DNA from: Humisphaera borealis
Lineage (GTDB): Bacteria > Planctomycetota > Phycisphaerae > Tepidisphaerales > Tepidisphaeraceae
Length of the DNA: 64,000 bases
Assembly: GCF_015169395.1 (NCBI RefSeq)
Contig: NZ_CP063458.1
Location: forward strand, 1,798,001-1,862,000
Reading direction: 5' to 3'
Positions 1-9,000 of this stretch are shown one piece after another (the first letter of the stretch is position 1; every line of letters begins with the position of its first letter). A program made the translations under genes and the position numbers. Under the pieces are notes generated by a model. It was not told the DNA's origin and made no database searches. It saw only the letters and a program-made list of their open reading frames with translations.

Positions 1-419
1 GTGGTCGCTTCGTTGATGAACTCGCGGGCCAGGTCGGCCGTATCCGTCTGGACCGAAAAGTCGGGCTCGGGCCCGTCATACGGGGAGGCCTCTGCCGGGG
101 GATGCTCCGCCGCTTGCGGCTTTACCGATTCAGACCCGCCGTCAACGGACTGCTGCAACTGCGTCAGGATTGCGCCGATCTCGTCCATCGCCGCCTGAGC
201 GTTGGCCACTTCCTGCAGGATGATCGCTTCCAGAAGCGAGGCACCCCGTTCCGCGGCGCGTCCGAGTTCTTCGTGTGTCGCCGCCCCGGAATCACGGGCG
301 ACCTTCGCCGCCGCTCCAAAGGATTCATGGAGCTGCGCCAGTCCGTGCGGATCGTTCAGGTCCGCCGCAATAACACCGGCTGCAAGACCCTCGATGATTG
401 GTAGTAGCTGATCTGCCAT
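1..419 (-). CDS. CheA-like signalling protein, N-terminal part (partial)
   Basis: An open frame runs without a stop from an ATG at 419 on the minus strand to the window edge, so only the first ~139 residues are visible. The N-terminus is a helical, alanine-rich stretch, followed by an acidic linker and then LAREFINEAT at the very edge. That last motif resembles the start of a CheA-type histidine phosphotransfer (HPt) domain. I infer a chemotaxis-type or hybrid histidine kinase component in the cytoplasm. The phosphorylated histidine and the kinase core lie outside the window, so the family call is tentative. It is divergent from the PilZ gene that begins at 714. Confidence 0.5.
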   Translation of the reverse strand, partial: MADQLLPIIEGLAAGVIAADLNDPHGLAQLHESFGAAAKVARDSGAATHEELGRAAERGASLLEAIILQEVANAQAAMDEIGAILTQLQQSVDGGSESVKPQAAEHPPAEASPYDGPEPDFSVQTDTADLAREFINEAT

Positions 420-508
420 GATGCAATGCCGGGTTCTTGGTGCGCCGCGTACGCTGGTGCACCTCTTCGTTCGGCAACGGAGGCCCAAGGGAAAACCCAC
501 ATGGCCAC

Positions 509-544
509 AAAAAGGGGCAAACCCGAATGCCGCCGCCCCTTTTT
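509..544. other. terminator-like hairpin between divergent genes
   Basis: AAAAAGGGGC (509-518) and GCCCCTTTTT (535-544) form a perfect 10-bp stem with a 16-nt loop, A-rich on one side and T-rich on the other. The shape is that of a bidirectional intrinsic terminator, yet it lies in the 294-bp gap between two divergent starts (419 minus, 714 plus). It may be an attenuator or insulator in the 5' leader of either gene. Nothing else coding is seen in this gap. Confidence 0.5.
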
Positions 545-713
545 CGCCTGCCGGGGAAAACCCGACAGCACCCCGACCGAGATTGAATTGGAGATTGAGG
601 CACACGCAGGTGCTGACGGGTTCGAAACCCGACTTCGACGCCGAGGATCACGAACGTGATGCGGCGTCGACGGGCTTTCGAAGGTTAGCGGACCTGTAGG
701 AGTGCTTAGGAAA

Positions 714-1139
714 ATGCAATTGACCCTGAAGTTGCTTCAGCTGGTCGCGGAGAATCTGAGGTCTGACGAGTTCAGCAGCCGGGCCAAGCGCACCGAGCCG
801 CGCGTCGGGCTTCGTGCCAAGGCGAAGATCGTCCCCATGGTTGTGGACGACCGTGGTATCCCTCCCATGGAAATCTGGGTCAGGGATATCTCTTCCAGCG
901 GGATCGGCTTTGTTGTCAACCGCGCGTTGCCGCAGGGCAGCTTCTTCCTGCTCAAGCTGCAGACGCCGGCGAGGGACGATCTGTCCATCCAATACAAGGT
1001 GACCTACACCAACGCCATCGGCGGCGGCAGCCACGTGGTCGGCGCATGCTTCGATCGCGTCGTCTGCGCGAATCCTACCTATGTGCAAGGACCGCTGAAG
1101 ATGCTCGGACAACGCAAGGCGCCCAAGACCGCCGCTTAA
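714..1139 (+). CDS. PilZ domain protein
   Basis: A 141-residue cytoplasmic protein with a PilZ domain, a cyclic-di-GMP receptor fold. Both halves of the ligand-binding signature are present: RVGLR (residues 30-34, the RxxxR element) and DISSSG (58-63, the D/NxSxxG element), followed by hydrophobic beta strands. The protein is expected to bind c-di-GMP and to act through a partner on motility, adhesion or exopolysaccharide. I chose the ATG at 714 because AGGAG lies 11 bases upstream (698-702); a GTG at 702 would overlap that site. No second domain is visible, so the output is unknown. The gene stands alone, divergent from the CheA-like gene. Confidence 0.85.
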   Translation: MQLTLKLLQLVAENLRSDEFSSRAKRTEPRVGLRAKAKIVPMVVDDRGIPPMEIWVRDISSSGIGFVVNRALPQGSFFLLKLQTPARDDLSIQYKVTYTNAIGGGSHVVGACFDRVVCANPTYVQGPLKMLGQRKAPKTAA

Positions 1140-1352
1140 GCCTGGGCGGTAAGTGCGGAGGTGTCGTTCAAAGGATTCGGGACAGCGGGGTCAATGTGTG
1201 TACCGAGGGCGCTGTCATAGCCAAGATTTGGGATCGGGTGCCATGGGCTGGCGTACTCGCCTGCCCGTGGCCGGCCTCGTCTGGTGTAGTCCCGCCACGT
1301 GCAGCGGAGTACCGCAGCCCATGACACCCTCCCGCACCTCAGCCGGCCAGGC

Positions 1353-2456
1353 TTATTTGACCACCCGGACCCGGTGGTTCTCAGAATCGCCGATGTAGAC
1401 CGCACCGTCGGCGTCAACGAAAACCCCGTGGGGGCGAGCGAGCTTGCACTTCAGGCCGTCGCCGTCAGGACCATCGCCTTTCAGTCCGGTACCGCAGACG
1501 ACGTCGATCACGCCCGACTTGGGGTCCACGACACGAATCGAATGGCTCTCGGTGTCGGCGAGATAAACTTTGCCGTCGGGACCGATGCTGACGCCCTTGG
1601 GACCCGCGAGCGTTGCCGCCTTGGCCGGTCCGCCGTTGCCGGTGAAGCCGCTCTTGCCGGTGCCGGCGACGTGATGAATCGTGCCGGATTTCATGTCGAG
1701 CTTGAAGAGCTGATTCCCTTCGCGCAGCGCGAGCCACAGGTTGCCGTCGGCGTCGAAATCGATCGCCCGCGGGCCGCGCAGCGACACTTCCGAGATCTTT
1801 CCGCCATCGACCGTGGGTTCCTTTTTCCCGGTGCCGGCGAAAGTCGTGACGATTCCGGTTTTGGCATCGACCATGCGCACCCGATGATTCAGGATGTCGC
1901 AGATATACAGATTACCGGCCTTGTCGAGCTGAATGCTGTGCGGCTGGCTGAAGGTCGCCTTGGTGGCGGCCTCGCCGTCGCCGCTGTACCCGGCCTTGCC
2001 GGTGCCGGCGACGGTGCTGATGTTGCCGGACTTCATGTCTACTTTGCGGACGGTGTGGTTGAGCCTTTCGACGATGTACAGATCGCCGGCGGTATCGAAG
2101 CGGACCTCGTAGGGTTCGTTGAGCTCGGCCTTGATGGCAGGTCCGCCGTCGCCGCTGTACCCCTTTTTGCCGCCGACGCCGGCGACTGTGGACGCCTTGC
2201 CGTCCTTGTCGATTCTCCGGACCACGTGGTTGTCGGTATCGCAGACGTACATCGCGCCGTCGGGCCCACGGACAAGACCGAACACGTTATTTAGCTGAGC
2301 CGCCGTCGCAGGGCCGCCGTCGCCGCTATAACCCTTTTGGCCGGTGCCGGCGTAGGTCGAGACGGGTCGACCCGGTGCGGCGTCAGCTTCCTTGGAGCAG
2401 CCGACCATCAGGAACAGCGTCGTGAGGCAGATCAATGCGCGGGGTGTTGCGGTCAT
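1353..2456 (-). CDS. NHL-repeat beta-propeller lipoprotein
   Basis: A 367-residue protein starting at MTATPRALIC, a short basic region plus hydrophobic stretch ending in MVGC, which looks like a slightly unusual lipobox. It is therefore probably an exported, membrane-anchored protein. The rest is six or so repeats with STVAGTG / YSGDGGPA / NHRVR elements typical of NHL-type beta-propellers, whose usual role is protein, RNA or polysaccharide binding rather than catalysis. The frame is open further upstream to 2606, but that extension has no signal character, so I reject it. It is divergent from the FHA-phosphatase gene across a ~170-bp gap. No enzymatic residues are evident. Confidence 0.8.
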   Translation of the reverse strand: MTATPRALICLTTLFLMVGCSKEADAAPGRPVSTYAGTGQKGYSGDGGPATAAQLNNVFGLVRGPDGAMYVCDTDNHVVRRIDKDGKASTVAGVGGKKGYSGDGGPAIKAELNEPYEVRFDTAGDLYIVERLNHTVRKVDMKSGNISTVAGTGKAGYSGDGEAATKATFSQPHSIQLDKAGNLYICDILNHRVRMVDAKTGIVTTFAGTGKKEPTVDGGKISEVSLRGPRAIDFDADGNLWLALREGNQLFKLDMKSGTIHHVAGTGKSGFTGNGGPAKAATLAGPKGVSIGPDGKVYLADTESHSIRVVDPKSGVIDVVCGTGLKGDGPDGDGLKCKLARPHGVFVDADGAVYIGDSENHRVRVVK

Positions 2457-2628
2457 GGCGAGTAATGTCGCGAGCGAAGTGACGTTCGTCAAAGGGGCTG
2501 CGCAAGCCGGCGTAGGGTCCGCTCCTCCGGTCCGACGAGGGGCGGCTCGACCGTCGTCCCTGTGCGACTTCGCTCGATCCTGATAACCTACCTGGGGGAT
2601 AACCATTGGATGTCATTCCGCGAGCCGT

Positions 2629-4365
2629 ATGCCACCCGTTTCCGCTCAACAAGGTCTGCTCGAACGCCCCGCCGCCCGTACCGGCGAACTGCTGGTTGAG
2701 GTCCACGACGGCGTCCGAGCCATCGCGCGACACAAGGTGCTGTCGCATGCCATCATCGGCCGGGCAGCCGATGCGCAGATTCACCTCGACCGTGGCACCG
2801 TCTCGCGACAGCACGCCGAGGTTCTTTGCGACCCCTTCGGCCGATGGTGGATTCGCGACCTCGGCAGCCGCAACGGCGTGGTTTTCAGCGGACGCAGGGT
2901 CAACGAGCGGGCCATCCGCACCGGCGATCAGTACCAGGTCGGTGATTTCGCACTGCGGTTCAAGCTGCCGGAAACGCCGGACGAAGACGGCACGCGCGAG
3001 AAATCGGATCACACCACGTTCGTGCCGGTCTCCGATCATGACGCCGCGATCGACATCAGCACCGCCCGAGACCTGGGCTCGCCGAAGATCGCCGCCGAGC
3101 ACCTGTCGATGCTGCTGGAGACCGGCCGGCTGATGATGGAGACCGATGAATCGGACGCCCGTCTGACCCAGCTCCTGCAGCTGATGCTCCGGCCCGAATA
3201 CAAGGGCACCTGCTCGATGGCCCTTCGGGTGCACCCCGGCCGGCTGGAAAGCCCGGTGGCGCTGGTGCCGGCCCAAACCCTGAGCGGACACGGCGGCAAC
3301 CGGGTGCCGGTGTCGCGCAGCCTGCTCAAATCGGTCATGGAGCGCCGCGCCCCCGCGATGGCCGGCAGCGCCAACGGCATGCCCGTCCACGGCGATATGG
3401 TCGAGATGTCGATGATCTCATCGACCCGGCCGCTGTGTGCGATCGCCTGCCCCCTGCGGCAGCCCGGCGGTTCCGACGCCCCGCCCGATGGCGCGATGGA
3501 TCTGCTCTATATCGTCTTCCCTCCCGAGTGCGCAACCGGCGAATGGCTCGCGATTGCTGCCCTTGCGACGGAACAGTTTCGCCTGTCGGAATCGGCCTGG
3601 GCGGCGCGACGGGACGCGCTCAGCCACGCCGCCGTCGAACGCGACCTGGAACAGGCCCGCCAGATTCAGATCCAGTTCCTGCCCCGCGGCCTGAGCGTGC
3701 CGGGGTTGGAAGTGGCGGTCGGGTTCCAGCCCTGCCGCTGGGTCGCCGGCGACTACACCGACGCGATGCTGCTCGGTGACGGCCGTATCTTCCTTGCTGT
3801 CGCCGACGTTTGCGGTAAGGGGCTCGCCGCGGCGCTGGTCGCCAGCAGCCTGCACACGCTGGTTCGCGCAATGCTCGACGACGGCGACAGCCTCGAGCGC
3901 GTGATGAACCGCCTGAACCGCCATCTGGTCCGCTATCTTCGCGACGGTCGTTTCGCGACGATGGCGTGCGCGATCGTCAATCCCGCGACCGGCGCGATTC
4001 AGTACGCCAACTGCGGTCATCCGCCGGTGTTTATCTTCGGCCCTGACGGCTCGGCCCGCGATCTGCCCACCGGCAGCAATCTGCCCCTGGGTGTCGATCC
4101 CGACGCGGTGCAGTTGCACGAAGACCAGCTCAACCCCGGTGAAATGCTCGCGATGTACACCGACGGCCTGAGCGAAGCCCGCACGACGACCGGCGAGATG
4201 CTCGGCATCGACGGCGTCCGTACTCAATTCTGCCACATCTACGCCGCCTGCCGCGGCCACACCGTCACCGAAGCCTGCAACCGCGTCATCACTTGGATGG
4301 ACACCGTTTCCGGTGGCCGTCTCCAGGACGACGACCGCACGTACCTCCTGGCCCGGCGCAAGTGA
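2629..4365 (+). CDS. FHA domain - SpoIIE/RsbU-type PP2C phosphatase
   Basis: A 578-residue signalling protein. An FHA domain (about residues 20-112) contains the GRAADAQIHL, SRQHAEV and SRNG signatures that bind phosphothreonine peptides. A middle region (about 150-330) looks like a degenerate GAF-type sensor. The C-terminus (about 335-577) is a SpoIIE/RsbU-type PP2C serine phosphatase with GDY, VADVCGKG and YTDGLSEA motifs carrying the metal-binding aspartates. Known relatives dephosphorylate anti-anti-sigma factors in partner-switching pathways. Here FHA presumably docks the enzyme to a Ser/Thr-kinase substrate (inference). No kinase or STAS gene is adjacent. The ATG at 2629 has no strong ribosome site, so the start is approximate. 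Confidence 0.85.
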   Translation: MPPVSAQQGLLERPAARTGELLVEVHDGVRAIARHKVLSHAIIGRAADAQIHLDRGTVSRQHAEVLCDPFGRWWIRDLGSRNGVVFSGRRVNERAIRTGDQYQVGDFALRFKLPETPDEDGTREKSDHTTFVPVSDHDAAIDISTARDLGSPKIAAEHLSMLLETGRLMMETDESDARLTQLLQLMLRPEYKGTCSMALRVHPGRLESPVALVPAQTLSGHGGNRVPVSRSLLKSVMERRAPAMAGSANGMPVHGDMVEMSMISSTRPLCAIACPLRQPGGSDAPPDGAMDLLYIVFPPECATGEWLAIAALATEQFRLSESAWAARRDALSHAAVERDLEQARQIQIQFLPRGLSVPGLEVAVGFQPCRWVAGDYTDAMLLGDGRIFLAVADVCGKGLAAALVASSLHTLVRAMLDDGDSLERVMNRLNRHLVRYLRDGRFATMACAIVNPATGAIQYANCGHPPVFIFGPDGSARDLPTGSNLPLGVDPDAVQLHEDQLNPGEMLAMYTDGLSEARTTTGEMLGIDGVRTQFCHIYAACRGHTVTEACNRVITWMDTVSGGRLQDDDRTYLLARRK

Positions 4366-4869
4366 CCAGACGCCCGTCGGTGCCGCGGGTCGGCCGTACT
4401 CGGCAGACCCGTGCTTGTGCGCCGTCCGCCGTCCGCCGTCCAGCACGGGTCTCCGGAGTACCGGCGACCCGTGGCACCATCCCTTACCGCCCCTACCAGT
4501 AGTGTCCGGTGTCGCGCCCGCGCCACCCTTTGGTGACGGGCGGTGGATAACTTGAAGCGGTCAACAAATCGCGGCGGTTCTGCGACGACAAAGGGTTACG
4601 CTGCATCCGGAGCACGTCGAAACGGGCACCAGACATTTTTCCTGCACCATCCCACATTTTGTTGTCGATGCACTTGCCAGACACAAGGGGTGGTATGTAG
4701 GATGTCAAAGCACTGGACGGATCGTTGAGGATCGGTCAATGCGGGGTCAAGGTTCTTCCAAGCCATTTCCGTCGCTCCTGCGGCGGTCATTTGGCCGCGA
4801 ATAGAGCCGGCCGAAAGGTCCCCGATCGGTCCGAATAGCAAGGCGCAGCAGCGCGAAGAAGAGGTGGCC
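4366..4869. other. intergenic region with two inverted palindromic repeats
   Basis: No convincing gene. The left part holds two copies of a ~35-bp palindromic repeat in opposite orientations (4383-4413 and 4443-4477), annotated separately. The remainder (about 4480-4860) shows no coding signal or recognisable RNA and presumably carries the promoter of the dCTP deaminase gene. Confidence 0.6.
4383..4477. repeat. pair of inverted REP-like palindromes
   Basis: Each unit is a hairpin of the form ACGGGTC - GCGGAGTACCGC-like core - GACCCGT. One copy (4383-4413) is in reverse orientation and the second (4443-4477) in forward orientation, separated by ~30 bases. The same unit recurs three times in alternating orientation at 17,444-17,630. 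This dispersed arrangement is typical of REP/BIME-like elements. Confidence 0.7.
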
Positions 4870-5442
4870 ATGTCTGTACTCTGTGACACGCAAATCCGCG
4901 AACTGATCGGCATCGAACCCTTCGAAGACAACGTCAAGCGGCCGGGCAAGATCAGCTTCGGCGTCAGCAGCTACGGGTACGACGTCCGCGTCGGCACGCT
5001 CTTCAAGATCTTCACCAACGTCTCCCCCACCGGCGGGCAGGCGATCGTCGACCCCAAGCGGTTTACCGAAGACCTCTTCGTCACCGTCGACACCGCCGAC
5101 ACCGGCAGCGACCACGTGATCATCCCGCCGAACAGCTTCGCGCTGTGCGAAACGGTCGAAGAGATTGCCGTCCCCCGGGACTGCCTGGCGATCTGCGTCG
5201 GCAAGAGCACGTACGCCCGCTGCGGCATCATCGTGAACGTCACCCCGCTCGAGCCCGAGTGGCGCGGCAAGGTGACGATCGAAATCAGCAACACGACTCC
5301 CCTGCCGGCGAAGATCTACGCCAACGAAGGCATCGCGCAGATGATCTTCCTGCAGGCCGAGCGCGTCTGTGCCCGCAGCTACGCCGACAAGGGCGGCAAG
5401 TACCAGGACCAGGCGGGACTGACGCTGCCGAAGGTGGATTGA
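4870..5442 (+). CDS. dcd: dCTP deaminase
   Basis: A 190-residue trimeric dUTPase-fold enzyme that deaminates dCTP to dUTP for thymidylate synthesis. The family signatures are clear: [46 protein letters not shown] (with the catalytic Glu) and EGIAQMIF. Length matches the family. The ATG at 4870 is preceded by GAGG at 4861-4864, which decides the start over a GTG six bases upstream. A stable hairpin follows seven bases after the stop. It lies one intergenic region upstream of the ribonucleotide reductase gene, so two deoxynucleotide-supply enzymes are neighbours on the same strand. Confidence 0.95.
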   Translation: MSVLCDTQIRELIGIEPFEDNVKRPGKISFGVSSYGYDVRVGTLFKIFTNVSPTGGQAIVDPKRFTEDLFVTVDTADTGSDHVIIPPNSFALCETVEEIAVPRDCLAICVGKSTYARCGIIVNVTPLEPEWRGKVTIEISNTTPLPAKIYANEGIAQMIFLQAERVCARSYADKGGKYQDQAGLTLPKVD

Positions 5443-5448
5443 GTTACT

Positions 5449-5476
5449 CCCTCTCCCCTGAGTACAGGGGCGAGGG
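5449..5476. terminator. hairpin after dcd (dispersed repeat)
   Basis: CCCTCTCCCCTG and CAGGGGCGAGGG pair around an AGTA loop directly after the dcd stop. There is no clear T-run, so it may be a repeat-derived terminator. A near-identical hairpin occurs at 49,317-49,344. Confidence 0.5.
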
Positions 5477-5677
5477 GACCGAAACAACCAAATCGCGGCC
5501 ACATCAGGGTGCCGAGCCGCGATCGCCTTGAACTTCCGGATCGTCACTTCGAAGACTGACGCGACATCCGACCCCGGTCTCCCTGACGGAAAAATCGAAT
5601 AGCGGCTGGTGCGACCGAAGACCCTCGCACCCCACTCACGAAGGCACTGCCTGTCGTGAACAGAAATTGTACGTGCC

Positions 5678-5713
5678 TTGCGATACCTGTTCTGTTAAAG
5701 TTAGGTATCGCAA
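5678..5713. promoter_or_regulatory. 11-bp inverted repeat upstream of nrdJ
   Basis: TTGCGATACCT (5678-5688) and AGGTATCGCAA (5703-5713) form a perfect 11-bp inverted repeat with a 14-base spacer. It could be a repressor operator or an RNA hairpin in the nrdJ leader. It does not match the NrdR box as I know it. Confidence 0.4.
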
Positions 5714-5740
5714 CAGCGCGATGATGTTGACATGAACAAT

Positions 5741-5890
5741 GGTGGGGCAGGCATTCTTGCCTGCCTAGTCAAGGCGAGTGCCGGGCATTCCTGCCCGGCC
5801 GAAGCTTGGCGACGCACGATGCGTTTCCGCTCACGTCGGCAGGAATGCCGACATCGCGGAAACGCGGCAGACAAGAATGTCTGCCCCACC
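5741..5890. repeat. nested palindromic MITE-like element
   Basis: The ends are an imperfect ~25-bp terminal inverted repeat (GGTGGGGCAGGCATTCTTGC at 5741 against the reverse complement ending at 5890). Inside are further hairpins: GCCGGGCATTCCTGCCCGGC, and GCGTTTCCGC paired with GCGGAAACGC around a smaller GTCGGCA/TGCCGAC hairpin. It has no coding capacity of its own. The arrangement suggests a small non-autonomous mobile element or structured repeat. Confidence 0.6.
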
Positions 5891-6021
5891 ACTTTGGAAC
5901 CAACACGGAAGACCTTCACGCCAAGGACGGCATCGAGGCAAGGCTGCCTCGATTAACCCAAAAGGACTCCCCGGCGTCGCCCCACGCTCAGGCGGCACCG
6001 GAATTGCGAAAGGACAGCAGC

Positions 6022-9000
6022 ATGAAGATCACTCGTCGATTCACCAAGGCCGGCCAGGACGTTTTCTCCACCGTCAATTACGACAAACGCACCAGCCGCA
6101 TCGCCAACCCCGACGGCAAGGTCGTTTTCGAAATGAACGACGCCGAGATCCCTTCGCAGTGGAGCCAGCTCGCCACCGACATCATGGTGAGCAAGTACTT
6201 TCGCAAGGCGGGCGTGCCGCAGCTCGACGAGAACGGACAGCAGAAGCGTGACGAAGCCGGAAACCTGATTTTCGGACCGGAGAAATCCGCCAAGCAGGTC
6301 ATCCACCGTCTGGCCGGCTGCTGGCGCATGTGGGGCGAGACCCACGGCTACTTCGACAGCACCGAAGACGCCCAGGCGTTCTACGACGAGCTGTCGTACA
6401 TGCTGCTCAACCAGATGTGCGCCCCCAACAGCCCGCAGTGGTTCAACACCGGCCTGAACTACGCCTACAACATCACCGGCCCCGCCCAGGGCCACTTCTA
6501 TTGCGACCCCAAGAGCGGCGAACTCACCCGCGGCGCCGACGCCTACACCCACCCGCAGCCCCACGCCTGCTTCATCCAGTCCGTCGCCGACGACCTGGTC
6601 AATGAAGGCGGCATCATGGACCTCTGGACCCGCGAAGCCCGCCTGTTCAAGTACGGCTCGGGCACCGGCTCCAACTTCTCCAAGGTGCGCGGCGAAAATG
6701 AACGCCTCTCCGGCGGCGGCAAGTCGTCCGGCCTGATGTCGTTCCTCAAGATCGGCGACCGCGCCGCCGGCGCGATCAAGTCCGGCGGCACCACCCGCCG
6801 TGCCGCCAAGATGGTCTGCCTCGACCTCGATCACCCCGACGTCGAAGACTTCGTCAACTGGAAGGTACGCGAAGAACTGAAGGTCGCCGCGCTCGCCGAG
6901 GGCATCAAGCACCTCTCGCCCGAACAGCAGGCGACTGCCAAGAAGCTCGGCCTGAAGCTCGACTACGACTTCAACGGCGAAGCCTACATGACCGTCAGCG
7001 GTCAGAACTCGAACAACTCGGTCCGCATCCCCAACAGCTTCTTCGAAGCCCTCGAAGCCGACGGCGACTGGAAGCTCTACCGCCGCACCGACGCCAAGCT
7101 GCACAAGACCATCAAGGCCCGCGATCTGTGGGAACAGATCTCCTACGCCGCGTGGCGCTGCGCCGACCCCGGCGTGCAGTACGACACGACCATCAACCAG
7201 TGGCACACCTGCCCGAACTCCGGCCGCATTAACGCGTCCAACCCCTGCGTCACCGGCGACACCCGCGTGCTGACGCCCGGCGGCATCTGGCGTCGCATCG
7301 ACCAGATGATCCACCTGCCCGCCCGCGTCGTCACCAACCTCGACGGCCAGGAAATCCACGTCACCGAAGGCGCATTCCCCACCGGCACGAAGGACGTCTT
7401 CGAACTGGCGACCGCCGGTGGCTACAAGGTGAAGCTGACGGCCGACCACAAGATCTACACCCGCCGTCGCGGCTGGGTCGCGGCCCGCGACCTGACGCCG
7501 CAGGACGAGGTCAAGCTGCCGAACAAGCCCGCCGCCGTCCAAGAGATCGGCGAGCCGCAGGACGCCCGGTTCTTCCAGATGCTCGGGTTCTTCATGTCCG
7601 AGGCCAACGGCGACCTCACCCGCCTTCACCTCGACGCCGCCGTGCCCGATGTCGCGCTGCGTGACAGCTTCGCCCAGTACGTCGCCGAGACGTGGGGCGA
7701 AAAGCTCGACGCCTCCGACCGCATCTTCGTCGGCGACGTCGCCGAGAACGGCGTGGATTCATCGGCCGATCTCGCCGCCGGCGGCGGTACCGCCACGGCG
7801 ACGCTGACCAACCGCCGCCTCGTCGGCCGGTTGCAGTCGTTCGTCCGCACCGACACCCCGGCCCGCCGCCTGAGCGACGAAGCCTTCACCGCCGGCCTGG
7901 CCGCGCAGAAGCACCTGCTCCGCGCCCTGTTCACCGCCGACGGCGAAATCGTCAACAACACCGTCGAACTGACCAGCGCCAGCCGCGAGTTCCTGGAAGA
8001 CGTGCAGATGCTGCTGCTGGGCTTCGGCGTGCAGAGCGCGATCGCCTCCCATTCAGCATTGGATAATCGCGGAGTTCTGCCCGCATCGCGGGATCTCACC
8101 GGCCCTTCATCGGGCGACGCAGCCATCGGGAGCGGGAAGGCCGGCAACGGCGCCTCCGCCCCACAGCGCCACGGCCTGCGTATCGATGCGGGCAGTCTCC
8201 GCAATTTCGGGAAATACGTCGGCCTTCTGCCCGGCCGCAAGCTCCAGCAGCTCGCCGAAGCGATGCCCTTCGCGCTCAGCCGCGGCGGCGATGTCGGCAG
8301 CCAGTACGGTGCCAACGCCGGCAACTGGGACCGCGTCGCGACCGTCTCGCCGCTCGGCCGCCAGCAGGTGTTCGACCTCACCGAGCCCGTCACCAGCTCG
8401 TTCGTCGCCAACGGCATCACCGTGCACAACTGCTCGGAATACATGTTCCTGGATGACACGGCGTGCAACCTGGCGAGCCTTAACGTGCTCACCTTCTTCG
8501 ACGCCGAGAGCAAGAGCTTCGACATCGACGCCTACCGCCACGGCATCCGCCTCTGGACGGTCGTCCTCGAGATCAGCGTGCTGATGGCCAGCTTCCCCAG
8601 CGAAGAAATCGCCACCCGCAGCTACAAGTTCCGCACGCTCGGCCTGGGCTACGCCAACCTGGGCGCCATGCTCATGCAGGCCGGCATCGGCTACGACAGC
8701 AGCAAGGGCCGCGGGATCTGTGCCGCCCTGACCAGCATCCTCACCGGCGAGAGCTACGCCACCAGCGCCGAGATGGCCAAAGAGCACGGCCCGTTCCCCG
8801 GCTACGCCGAGAACAAGGAGCCCATGCTGCGGGTCATCCGCAACCACCGCCGGGCCGCGTACAACGTCAACAGCGACAGCCAGGGTCGGGCGACCGCCGG
8901 CGGGTACGAGAACCTGCAGATCCAGCCGGTCGGCATCGATTCCAACCAGTTCGCCGAGACCGACCCCCTCGCGTCGTCCACCCTGCTCAAGGTCGCCCGC

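Larger units (their letters stand above)
5443..6021. other. dcd-nrdJ intergenic region
   Basis: 579 bases without a credible gene. It holds the repeat hairpin after dcd, an 11-bp inverted repeat at 5678-5713 and a ~150-bp nested palindromic element at 5741-5890. I looked for a cobalamin riboswitch ahead of the B12-dependent reductase and did not recognise its conserved core. A strong ribosome site (AAAGGA) precedes the nrdJ ATG. Confidence 0.6.

Noticed and set aside
614-640. A tRNA-like T arm (CGGG-TTCGAAA-CCCG)
   Set aside because: No matching acceptor, D or anticodon arms could be found around it.
5443-6021. Cobalamin riboswitch before the B12-dependent reductase
   Set aside because: The conserved core elements were not recognised; only an inverted repeat and a palindromic element are visible.
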